Shown here one piece after another: positions 8,726-16,737 of a DNA stretch of 36,119 nt (positions are counted from its first letter, which is position 1; each line of letters begins with the position of its first letter). Source of the DNA: Anaerolinea thermophila (lineage in GTDB: Bacteria; Chloroflexota; Anaerolineae; Anaerolineales; UBA4823). Location of the stretch: positions 1-36,119 of the forward strand of contig DYGV01000006.1 in assembly GCA_020724505.1 (NCBI GenBank), in the 5' to 3' direction. Both the position numbers and the translations under genes were made by a program. The notes under the pieces are model-generated. The model was not told the DNA's origin, searched no databases, and saw only the letters and a program-made list of their open reading frames with translations.

Positions 8726-9532
8726 ATGGAAGAGAGTATGTTTCGTACAACATTGCGCGTCCCACAGATGGATTGTGCCGCCGAAGAACAGATGATTAGA
8801 ATGAAGTTGGCTCAGGATACGACGATCAAGCGTCTTGACGTTGATCTTCCAAGCAGACAGCTTGTAGTTATCCATGCAGGGAATGATGCCGACATCGAAC
8901 GAGCGATACGCGAATTACGCCTTGATGTTGAAGTGATAGCGCACGAAGCCGCCGATGACGTGCTGGAAGATGCTGATGAAACAAGCCAGCGCACCCTTCT
9001 CATCACCGTGTTACTCATAAACCTCGGCCTGTTTTTTGTTGGGAGTATCACTGGCTTTATTGCTCATTCAATGGGCTTAGTGGCTGATGCGTTGGATATG
9101 TTAGCCGACGCGCTTGTGTATGGGTTGAGCTTGTATGCTGTGGGCAAAGCAGTAGCACGGAAGAAGCGGGTAGCCGCTATCAGTGGCTACTTTCAATTAT
9201 TCCTTGCCATTTTGGGGGTGGTCGAAGTGCTGAGACGGTTTTTCGGAAACGGTGAAGAACCTACATTTCAACTGATGATTACGATTTCCATAATCTCACT
9301 TATTGGAAATACCGTCTCGCTCATTTTGTTACAACGGTCAAAAAATCAGGAGGTTCATATGCAGGCGAGTAAGATTTTTACCTCCAATGATGTGATTATC
9401 AACTTGAGCGTGATTGTTGCAGGTATCTTGGTGTACATGACGGGTACGAATATACCAGACTTGGTTGTTGGTGGAGGTGTCTTTCTTATCGTTGCGTCAG
9501 GTGCGTTTCGGATATTGAGTTTATCAAAATAG
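8726..9532 (+). CDS. Cation transporter: N-terminal HMA-like domain + CDF-like membrane domain (cassette 2, gene b)
   Basis: N-terminal VPQMDCAAEEQMIRMKL; membrane region with GLVADALDMLADALVYGLSLYAVGKAVARKKR typical of CDF-like transporters. Confidence 0.8.
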   Translation: MEESMFRTTLRVPQMDCAAEEQMIRMKLAQDTTIKRLDVDLPSRQLVVIHAGNDADIERAIRELRLDVEVIAHEAADDVLEDADETSQRTLLITVLLINLGLFFVGSITGFIAHSMGLVADALDMLADALVYGLSLYAVGKAVARKKRVAAISGYFQLFLAILGVVEVLRRFFGNGEEPTFQLMITISIISLIGNTVSLILLQRSKNQEVHMQASKIFTSNDVIINLSVIVAGILVYMTGTNIPDLVVGGGVFLIVASGAFRILSLSK

Positions 9533-9553
9533 ACCTCGGCAAACGAAATAATG

Positions 9554-9679
9554 GCCCAACAAGGCGCTGCAACGGACGCGGCCTACGTCGGCAAAATTCG
9601 TACAGCTAGCTCTGTTCAGTTCTGCACGAAAATTCGTACAGCTAGCTTTGGGCCGCGCCGCTGAGCTTAGCCGTTGGGC
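9554..9679 (+). other. attC site 2 (with an internal 19-bp direct repeat)
   Basis: R'' GCCCAAC (9554-9560), R' GTTGGGC (9673-9679); inside, AAAATTCGTACAGCTAGCT occurs at 9593-9611 and 9629-9647. Confidence 0.88.
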
Positions 9680-9687
9680 GTTTTCTG

Positions 9688-10245
9688 ATGAACACGTGGG
9701 ATAAGCTTGGAACTACTGGTGGACAGATTGAAATCGTTCCTTACTCCGCCGAATGGCCGGAGTTATTTGAATTGGAAGCCCATCGCATAAAGTCTGTTTG
9801 TGGAGACATAATCACTGTCGTTGAGCATATCGGGAGCACTGCCATTCCTGGCATGCCTGCCAAACCAATCCTCGATATCATGCCCGGACTGGATTCTCAT
9901 CAAGACGGCTTGAAGACAATCGCACCTTTACAGCAACTGGGCTATGAGTATTTCGGAGAAAATGGTATTCCTGGGCGATTCTATTTTGGGCTCCGGTCGG
10001 AGCAGCGGTCGGTCGTACATGTTCACATTTTCGAGATCGGCACCGAAAATTGGTTTCGTCATTTGATCTTCCGTGATTACTTGCGTAGCAATCCGGCAGT
10101 CGCCGCACAATATGCAGAACTGAAAAGGGAACTGGCGGTTCGTTTTCGCAATGATCGAGAAGCGTATACAAACGGGAAGAGTGAGTTCATAAACTCGGTT
10201 GTTCAAGAAGCCCGCATGAACTATTGGAGAGAAATAAACGCCTAA
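9688..10245 (+). CDS. GrpB/UPF0157 family protein (nucleotidyltransferase-like) (cassette 3)
   Basis: IEIVPYSAEWPELFELEAHRIKS...VVEHIGSTAIPGMPAKPILDIMPGL is the GrpB signature; stop TAA embedded in attC R''. Confidence 0.9.
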   Translation: MNTWDKLGTTGGQIEIVPYSAEWPELFELEAHRIKSVCGDIITVVEHIGSTAIPGMPAKPILDIMPGLDSHQDGLKTIAPLQQLGYEYFGENGIPGRFYFGLRSEQRSVVHVHIFEIGTENWFRHLIFRDYLRSNPAVAAQYAELKRELAVRFRNDREAYTNGKSEFINSVVQEARMNYWREINA

Positions 10246-10364
10246 CACCAGCTCCAGGCGACAGCGGCTGCGCCGCTGAGGGCATGCGCCCCGCTAGAAG
10301 TGGCGCGATAATCAGAGTCGAGTCTTGCCAGCACCGCCGCTGCGCCTGAGCCATGCCGTTAGGC
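10240..10364 (+). other. attC site 3
   Basis: R'' GCCTAAC (10240-10246), R' GTTAGGC (10358-10364), GC-rich imperfect palindrome between. Confidence 0.88.
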
Positions 10365-10402
10365 GGGTTGCTTGCGCCATACAGTCATCAAGGAGGTAAC
10401 AA

Positions 10403-11266
10403 ATGAAAGGTATAGCGACTGTCAATTTCAAAGGCGGCGTTGGCAAGACAACTGTGACTTGGCTTCTTGCCAAATATGCAGCAGAAAAAGGCAAGAAAGT
10501 ATTGGTTGTGGACACAGATGCCCAAATGAGCCTCACGCTCGCTGTACAATTGCAGGAAAGTGGTGCTATGTACGGGGAGTTTGAGAATTGGTATGAAAAC
10601 CAGCACAGGAAAAGGAATAAGACTATTCTGAATGCTCTCGAGCAGTATGACAGAATGGAAGGCGGGCATTTTGACTTTCCAATTGATGTATCTTTTATCT
10701 ATCGAATGAGTGAGAACCTTCATTTCATACCGTCTGTCGTTGACCTATACTGGCTTGAACTTGAGGTTTTTGACAGAGAGAAAGTCAAGCACTTTATCAG
10801 GGCGTTACTTGGTAAGATCGAGCACTCAAGAGGATTCAACTACGACTACGTTTTCTTTGATTGTCCACCAAACTTTACTGCACTTTCCTATTCAGTACTA
10901 AGTTGTTCGAGTCTTATTCTGATTCCTGTTAACCCTGATGTTTTTGCCTCTCGTGGTATTGGTTTGATGATCGATGGTCTTCGCTATAGGATACAACCGT
11001 GGCCCGACCCCAAAATCGCAGTTTTTATGAACAAGGCCAAGTTATACAGAGGCAATCTTACACGAGAAACCGAAAGATACTGGACGGAATCCAAAGTAGT
11101 TTGTGATGACAAGCGAAGAGAAGGCGTATCCATAGAGACTTGGGACTCGTTCATTCCTGAAAGGGTTGATATCAAGCGTGCGATACCAGGGCGGGTCTTC
11201 CCCTATGAATTTGAAGAGCACTTTGCAGGATTGTGGCGAAACGTTGAAAGGGTTCTTAATCAATGA
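10403..11266 (+). CDS. ParA/MinD-like (AAA_31) ATPase (cassette 4, gene a)
   Basis: Deviant Walker A FKGGVGKTT, VLVVDTDAQ, YDYVFFDCPPNF. Confidence 0.88.
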   Translation: MKGIATVNFKGGVGKTTVTWLLAKYAAEKGKKVLVVDTDAQMSLTLAVQLQESGAMYGEFENWYENQHRKRNKTILNALEQYDRMEGGHFDFPIDVSFIYRMSENLHFIPSVVDLYWLELEVFDREKVKHFIRALLGKIEHSRGFNYDYVFFDCPPNFTALSYSVLSCSSLILIPVNPDVFASRGIGLMIDGLRYRIQPWPDPKIAVFMNKAKLYRGNLTRETERYWTESKVVCDDKRREGVSIETWDSFIPERVDIKRAIPGRVFPYEFEEHFAGLWRNVERVLNQ

Positions 11267-11634
11267 ATAGACTTGATGCCATCAAAAAGAAAATATTACA
11301 AGTAGAAGAACTTCTCGCCGAGATAAAAGGGGAATTAGAAGCCTTAAGCAAAGAAAACGAATTGAGACAGACGAAATCGCGGCAACCAGAGGAAGTCTTG
11401 CCATCTGACGAAGAACTTCGCTCAGAATATGACAGGCTATATCAACAATTCATCTCCTCGAATCAAGGAGCCGTAGAAGAGTTTATAAAAGGCAGGAGCA
11501 AAGCTTATCTCAAGGTTTTTTGTAGAGCCAACAATTTGCCTGTAGATATAACAAAGGTATCTAAGGCCAAAATCGTGGATGTAGTCCTGCAGTGGTTGGC
11601 TCAGCGTAAAGCCATAACTCAGAAAACAACGTAA
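11263..11634 (+). CDS. Small protein: N-terminal coiled coil, C-terminal helical domain; unknown function (cassette 4, gene b)
   Basis: ATGA overlap with the ParA-like gene; heptad-like N-terminus RLDAIKKKILQVEELLAEIKGELEAL. Confidence 0.7.
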   Translation: MNRLDAIKKKILQVEELLAEIKGELEALSKENELRQTKSRQPEEVLPSDEELRSEYDRLYQQFISSNQGAVEEFIKGRSKAYLKVFCRANNLPVDITKVSKAKIVDVVLQWLAQRKAITQKTT

Positions 11635-11638
11635 TGCC

Positions 11639-11704
11639 GCCTAACATGCGCTTGCAGCCGACGCCTCGCTCCGCTCGGCGCGGCTGAAGCGCGTGCCGTT
11701 GGGC
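11639..11704 (+). other. attC site 4 (short type)
   Basis: R'' GCCTAAC (11639-11645), R' GTTGGGC (11698-11704); GCAGCCGACGCC...GGCGCGGCTGAAGCGC palindromic arms. Confidence 0.92.
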
Positions 11705-11718
11705 AGTCAACTCAAATA

Positions 11719-12642
11719 GTGAGACAACTCATGATGATTAAGAAATGGTGGAACAAACAGGGAATAACCATTAGAGCCGCCCTCATTACTGGAACGATTG
11801 GGTTGGTGGCAACGTGTTGCAGTGTGGTTGGTGCTTTTGGAGGAAATTTGATTCTTCAATATTTATCAGATATGAGGGGCAACGAAGAATTATATTCAGA
11901 TGTGATTCCTACCGCTGGCGCACAGATTGACTTCTCTCCAATTATGGAAATAAATCCATCAACTATTGTGGACGATCTTGAACTTAAACCTAGCCGCTAC
12001 AATGGCATATTCTTGTCGGCATTGAAAGTTGATAGAGGTACAGCGGAAAGTTGGAAGGCTCACTACAGGAATGGTGAAGTGCGTATTGCCGAGTCAGATA
12101 TTTGCCTGAGCAATGTACATCCAGAAGCGGGTCCATTAGGTGGTCCACTCAATGTAAAAGTTAGCAAAGTCGCTTTGGATATAACAATTTACACTGATTA
12201 TAGATACAAATATAAAATCAATAGTATTGAGGTTACTGTTTCCTCCTTTGTTCCCCAACAACCAGACTTGGAAATCGAGTACGTAACACCGTCTATGCCA
12301 GGCGCAGGTGGATGGGGTGGTCCGTTTCAAATAGTTCAAACAAAAAGAGTCTTCATAGAAGGCGATAATCGGAAAACTCAAAAAGTTGATTTTCAAGATT
12401 TTACTTTGGAGCCCAATAATGGCGTTAGAATCTTCATCCCTGTGACCTTCGTCTCCGCAGGAGATTACAATATTTTCGTAAAGATTTTTGGTAATGCAAC
12501 ACCAATATATGACGATGAAAAAGGGGATTTATCTTTAACTACTGATTCAAAATCTTTTCAATGGACAAAACTTGGCGATCCCCGCGATTACGAGATTAAG
12601 GCAGATACTACTTATCCACTGGATTTGATACAATGCCCATGA
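11719..12642 (+). CDS. Membrane-anchored protein of unknown function (cassette 5)
   Basis: Long ORF with one N-terminal TM helix (GLVATCCSVVGAFGGNLILQYL) and a large extracytoplasmic region; no family recognised. Start may be GTG 11719 or a nearby ATG. Confidence 0.7.
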   Translation: MRQLMMIKKWWNKQGITIRAALITGTIGLVATCCSVVGAFGGNLILQYLSDMRGNEELYSDVIPTAGAQIDFSPIMEINPSTIVDDLELKPSRYNGIFLSALKVDRGTAESWKAHYRNGEVRIAESDICLSNVHPEAGPLGGPLNVKVSKVALDITIYTDYRYKYKINSIEVTVSSFVPQQPDLEIEYVTPSMPGAGGWGGPFQIVQTKRVFIEGDNRKTQKVDFQDFTLEPNNGVRIFIPVTFVSAGDYNIFVKIFGNATPIYDDEKGDLSLTTDSKSFQWTKLGDPRDYEIKADTTYPLDLIQCP

Positions 12643-12661
12643 AATACACCTTGATAAAACT

Positions 12662-12791
12662 GCCCAACAATGCGTGCAGCCGACGTGTGGGAGTCGCCGC
12701 GTTTTTCAAGCCTTTTTCTGGCTTCGAGTTTTTTCCGCTCCCAATCCTTGTCCACCCTCCGCCCCGCCGCAGGTAACGCAAACCGTTAGGC
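12662..12791 (+). other. attC site 5
   Basis: R'' GCCCAAC (12662-12668), R' GTTAGGC (12785-12791). Confidence 0.87.
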
Positions 12792-12814
12792 GCTTGAAAA
12801 AAGGAGACGATCTG

Positions 12815-13201
12815 ATGAGAATCGAACTGACTAGTGTCTTTGTGGACGATCAAGAATCGGCCTTGAAATTCTACACAGAAGTTCTGGGCTTTGAAAAGAA
12901 ACAGGACTTTCCGGTGGGGCAGTTCAAGTGGTTGACTGTGGTGTCACCCGAAGAACCCGATGGTCCCGAATTGCTTCTTGAGCCGAGCGACAACCCAGCT
13001 GCCAGATTATACAAGGATTCGATATACGAACAGGGGATCGCCGCCGCCGCATTTGCTGTCAATGACGTTCAGACAGAGTATGAGAGATTGAAGCAGCTTG
13101 GGGTTTACTTCAAAATTGAACCCACGGACGTGGGAATGGCAAAGATCGCTGTGTTTGACGATACTTGCGGGAACCTGATACAAATCTATCAGGCTGTGTA
13201 A
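12815..13201 (+). CDS. VOC/glyoxalase superfamily protein (cassette 6)
   Basis: MRIELTSVFVDDQESALKFYTEVLGFEKKQDFPVG...ELLLEPSDNPAAR...FDDTCGNLIQIYQAV; ATG 12815 preceded by AGGAGA. Confidence 0.9.
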   Translation: MRIELTSVFVDDQESALKFYTEVLGFEKKQDFPVGQFKWLTVVSPEEPDGPELLLEPSDNPAARLYKDSIYEQGIAAAAFAVNDVQTEYERLKQLGVYFKIEPTDVGMAKIAVFDDTCGNLIQIYQAV

Positions 13202-13206
13202 TGACT

Positions 13207-13260
13207 GCCTAACAAATCGCTCCAGCCGACCCCTCGCGCCTCCGGCGCTCGGGGCGGCTG
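13207..13260 (+). other. Degenerate attC site 6 (R' core missing)
   Basis: GCCTAAC at 13207-13213 followed by CCAGCCGACCCCTCGCGCC...GGCGCTCGGGGCGGCTG arms, but no GTTRRRY where R' is expected. Confidence 0.8.
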
Positions 13261-13301
13261 AACAATAGATAATCATTTGAATCGGTATAGGAAAGCAAAC
13301 C

Positions 13302-13898
13302 GTGTTCGATACGCACAATGGAAAGATCAATACCGCCGGAGCCTATGTTTGTATCAATGGGCGGTACTTATTCGCGATTGGAATCAAACTCCATAATGGA
13401 CACATTCCTGTTGTGCGAATTGGTGGTCATCAAGAAGGTAATGAAACGGGCTGGCAATGCGCTTTTCGAGAGGTTTTCGAAGAAACCAGTTTACAGATCG
13501 AACCGCGTTTTCCACATTCTACTTACTTGTACGATTGGGATCATCTTGAAGCAGAACCATCTAGAATTCACTGGCAACCGGAGAGCAAACACGAGCCTGC
13601 TCCTTTTCTGGTGGTGACTTATCATCGTGATGCACGAACGACTTTATCCCTCATGTATTTTGCTGACGCAGAAGGAATTCCTGTTCCATCGTCTGAGGTC
13701 AAAGGATTGTTACTACTTACAGAGACAGAAATCCATCGTCTTTGCCAGGAACCACTCACGTTGCAAGAATTTCTAAGGAATGATGGTAAAGCGATGTTGA
13801 ACGGTAATTTCGATAAGAGTCTTGTTTTGGAACCATTTGCTCAACTTCGGTTATTATCAAGCATACTGAGAAGTCAGCCCAAGAGAAACGCCGCCTAA
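13302..13898 (+). CDS. Nudix hydrolase family protein (cassette 7)
   Basis: Nudix box G-x5-E-x7-REVFEETS (GGHQEGNETGWQCAFREVFEETSL); stop TAA embedded in attC R''. Confidence 0.85.
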   Translation: MFDTHNGKINTAGAYVCINGRYLFAIGIKLHNGHIPVVRIGGHQEGNETGWQCAFREVFEETSLQIEPRFPHSTYLYDWDHLEAEPSRIHWQPESKHEPAPFLVVTYHRDARTTLSLMYFADAEGIPVPSSEVKGLLLLTETEIHRLCQEPLTLQEFLRNDGKAMLNGNFDKSLVLEPFAQLRLLSSILRSQPKRNAA

Positions 13899-14022
13899 CA
13901 ATGCGTGCAGCCGACGATGGGTGGGCCGCGCATTTTTTAGCTTTTTTCGCAGCTTCGAGTCTGTTTCGTCTCGACAGGGAATCCAAGCTCCAACCCATCG
14001 CAGCTATCGCTTACCGTTGGGC
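13893..14022 (+). other. attC site 7
   Basis: R'' GCCTAAC (13893-13899), R' GTTGGGC (14016-14022). Confidence 0.88.
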
Positions 14023-14066
14023 CGCTCGGTAAACCGAACATTTTTGGCAACCGAGGAGGAAGTGAT

Positions 14067-14414
14067 ATGAACGGGAGAGTATATGTCGCCTTGTTAGCAC
14101 CGCTTGCCCTCGTTATGGCAACCCTGGCCTGTGGAGAATCTACGCCAGAGGTAAGGGTGCCAAAGGCTACACAGCAGCCGAGTGAGGCTCAACCAACAGC
14201 ACCACCGGCAGCAACTGCGACGGAACGTCCAGTGCCTACCTCGACCACTGCACCGTTGGGTTCGTCTCGTAGCAATCCCGCGCCGATAGGAGCAGAAGTC
14301 ACAATCAATGATATGACGCTCAAGGTCATGGAATTGACTCGTCTCATGGATTGCAATGGGTCAACAGAATTTCGGGCGCGATCATCACAGGGTTTGGTTT
14401 TTTTGCTCTTCTAA
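14067..14414 (+). CDS. Lipoprotein, possibly truncated DUF4352-like (cassette 8)
   Basis: Lipobox ATLAC, Pro/Thr-rich linker, GAEVTINDMTLKVMEL; in-frame reading continues after TAA 14412-14414 (VRYDGSTIPRAKGAG*) to a second stop inside attC8. Confidence 0.55.
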   Translation: MNGRVYVALLAPLALVMATLACGESTPEVRVPKATQQPSEAQPTAPPAATATERPVPTSTTAPLGSSRSNPAPIGAEVTINDMTLKVMELTRLMDCNGSTEFRARSSQGLVFLLF

Positions 14415-14456
14415 GTGCGCTATGATGGCAGCACGATACCCAGGGCAAAGGGCGCG

Positions 14457-14528
14457 GGCTAACACCAGGTTGCAGCCGACTCGCGTTCCGCTTCGCTTCA
14501 AGCGAGCGACTGAACCCGACCGTTGGGT
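14457..14528 (+). other. attC site 8 (short type, imperfect R'')
   Basis: GGCTAAC (14457-14463; one mismatch to RYYYAAC), R' GTTGGGT (14522-14528); central TTCCGCTTCGC-type arms. Confidence 0.82.
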
Positions 14529-14575
14529 GAGCTAAGACAACCATGCTAGTGATATAGGGAGATGCATTCAATTCT

Positions 14576-15025
14576 ATGTCTTCGACAAATGATAGATACA
14601 TTGAAGGAGCTGTGAACTGGGCCAAGAGCAAGCTCGGCTCGACAGAGTACGCATACAGATGCTATGCATTCTGTGAGGATGCCTACGAACTAGGGAATGG
14701 CATAATCTTGGACGGGCAGGGATGTACAGCCAAAGAAGCCGCAGACGCCTACGATGCCCAAGGTCATAAGGGGGATCCGCCCGCAGGGAGTTACGTCTGC
14801 TATGATTGCACAGGGGTAATTGATGGCGAAATCCGCAATTGGGGGCACATTGGCTTGTCTATCGGCGACAATCAGGTCATTCACGCCTGGAAAGAGATTC
14901 GTATTGACCACTACGAAGATATTCAACAGTTAGAGGCGCCAGGATGGACCAGACCAAGGTATATTGGGTGGGTTCCGGTAGCAGAGATATTACGGGGCAT
15001 GACAGTCGTCGGCAACCCGCAATAG
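14576..15025 (+). CDS. NlpC/P60- or CHAP-like cysteine peptidase/amidase domain protein (cassette 9)
   Basis: [26 protein letters not shown] ... [16 protein letters not shown] ... YIGWVPV layout resembles papain-like cell-wall hydrolases. Confidence 0.6.
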   Translation: MSSTNDRYIEGAVNWAKSKLGSTEYAYRCYAFCEDAYELGNGIILDGQGCTAKEAADAYDAQGHKGDPPAGSYVCYDCTGVIDGEIRNWGHIGLSIGDNQVIHAWKEIRIDHYEDIQQLEAPGWTRPRYIGWVPVAEILRGMTVVGNPQ

Positions 15026-15119
15026 ACACTATCGGCAATACGTCTTCTAATCGGCGACTAATGCACTACCATTTGGTCTAATATTTTCATAGGCCATAAA
15101 TAAAAATACTCCTGTGTGA

Positions 15120-15183
15120 GCCTAACGGCGAAGCTCAGCCGATGCCTCGCTTCGCTCGGCGCGGCTGATGCGCCCCGTTGGGC
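15120..15183 (+). other. attC site 9 (short type)
   Basis: R'' GCCTAAC (15120-15126), R' GTTGGGC (15177-15183). Confidence 0.92.
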
Positions 15184-15265
15184 GGTGTCGTCCGTTACAA
15201 TACTTATGGTTATTTTTGATATGGCGACCGACGCGATCGAGTATGGAGATATTTGATGAAAGAGA

Positions 15266-15719
15266 ATGCTTCATTATACTCCAAATCCTTTCCTCAAACA
15301 CCTTGATTTATTGGTTGGTGATTGGAATATGGAATTGTCAAATGCATATTTTCTTCCCAGTTCATCAGATACCGTAAAGGGCCGTGTCTCAATTGAGTGG
15401 TTGGTGGACGGCGCGTTCCTCACTATATATAGGCAACAAACCACCAGGCACACCCGATGCGATGTGGTTAATCAGTCGAGATGAATCTACATCAAACTAC
15501 ACCGTGCTCTATTATGACGCTCGAAAAGTATCAAGAGTGTATGAGATGAGCTTCTCGGATCGTACCTGGAAAATCTGGAGAAATTCCCCTGACTTTTCGC
15601 AACGATTTGAAGGGAAATTGAGTGATGATGGCAAAATCATCACAGCCTCCTGGGAGAAGTCCAGTGATGGCTCGACATGGGAACATGACTTTGATGTAAC
15701 CTATACGAGGGTCAAGTAG
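15266..15719 (+). pseudogene. DUF1579-like protein, frameshifted (cassette 10)
   Basis: ORF 15266-15484 (HLDLLVGDWNMELSNA...WLVDGAFLTIY) continues in another frame in ORF 15384-15719 (GNKPPGTPDAMWLISRDESTSNYTVLYYDARKVSRVYEMSF...); switch near the TATATATA tract at about 15424-15431. Confidence 0.75.
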
Positions 15720-15792
15720 TGATGGAAGAAAACTGTCAATTTGTGTAAGGTATTTTCTACACGTGTTGGTAGCTTTGCGTTCACAAAACACC

Positions 15793-15966
15793 GCCCAACC
15801 CGCGTCCTGGGAAACAGCTCTTTTCAATTTCCCGCTGGATGAACGATGACCGCGCCATCGGGGGTGTTGCAGCGGACGCTGGGGATTCTGCGGCTTTTTG
15901 GGGCTTTTTCCTACGCCCAAACCGAATCTCCACCTGCCCCCATGCAGATAACATGCACCGTTGGGC
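15793..15966 (+). other. attC site 10 (long, imperfect)
   Basis: R'' GCCCAAC (15793-15799), R' GTTGGGC (15960-15966); longer than the others, with an internal segment resembling another attC left arm. Confidence 0.65.
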
Positions 15967-16221
15967 ATCCCCTTGACGCTGGAACGATGACAATGGCATT
16001 GGAATCCTGGGATTCGGGCTGGTGAAGGCTATTCAATTGCGCTAACATTAGAATATTAACATACAACGGTTCTCATTGCGAAAGGCAGCGAATAGCGGAA
16101 TGATCTATCACTCATTTATCCACGCACACAGCTCGCCCATCAAGCAATGTCGAGCTGACAGGAGTGATACCCCCTTGGTCTAATTTTGAGCGGAAGCCGC
16201 CTCAAATGACCAGAGGATGGG

Positions 16222-16737
16222 CTATTTCATAAGGTGATCCTGAAAATATTCGATCCAGGGTCCGCAACCAGAGAGAAATGGTTGCATGAGGGCGCGCTCG
16301 GCCTGAATGGTATGGTTCAAATCGTGGGCTGCCCACTCGTGGATCATCTGATCGAGGATGACATGCCCAAGTAAAGAGTGGCGGGCAGTGAGTTGCAAAT
16401 CTGCCTCTGTCAGCTTCCCTAGTAATCTCAGACTAGCCGAGCGACGGCTCGCAAACTCATTCGCAAGCTCAAGGGGTCTTACTCTTGGATTGAGCTGGTT
16501 TTCCGGGGCGTCTGGATTGTAAGCGGGAAATGACGGCGTCCCTGATAAAAATGCTTCCAGGCGATAGAGGGTCACATTTTCCGCCGCGGCTAGGTGATGC
16601 AAGCACTCCATTGCTGACCATTCGCCCGCCGCAGGGGGACGCCTTATTAGCTCGTCAGGAAGATTCAATGTCAGGCGCATCCAACGCTCGGGGGTGGTTT
16701 CAATGATTGAAATCACCCAGGGGAGAATCGTGCTCAT
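16222..16737 (-). CDS. DinB family protein
   Basis: PPAAGEWSAMECLHHLAAAENVTLYRLEAFL...HEWAAHDLNHTIQAERAL, DinB-like four-helix bundle with conserved His. Confidence 0.82.
   Translation of the reverse strand: MSTILPWVISIIETTPERWMRLTLNLPDELIRRPPAAGEWSAMECLHHLAAAENVTLYRLEAFLSGTPSFPAYNPDAPENQLNPRVRPLELANEFASRRSASLRLLGKLTEADLQLTARHSLLGHVILDQMIHEWAAHDLNHTIQAERALMQPFLSGCGPWIEYFQDHLMK

Noticed and set aside
8135-15966. attC hairpins as simple transcription terminators or REP elements
   Set aside because: Conserved RYYYAAC/GTTRRRY ends, spacing between ORFs and adjacency to IntI fit attC better, although they may also affect transcription.
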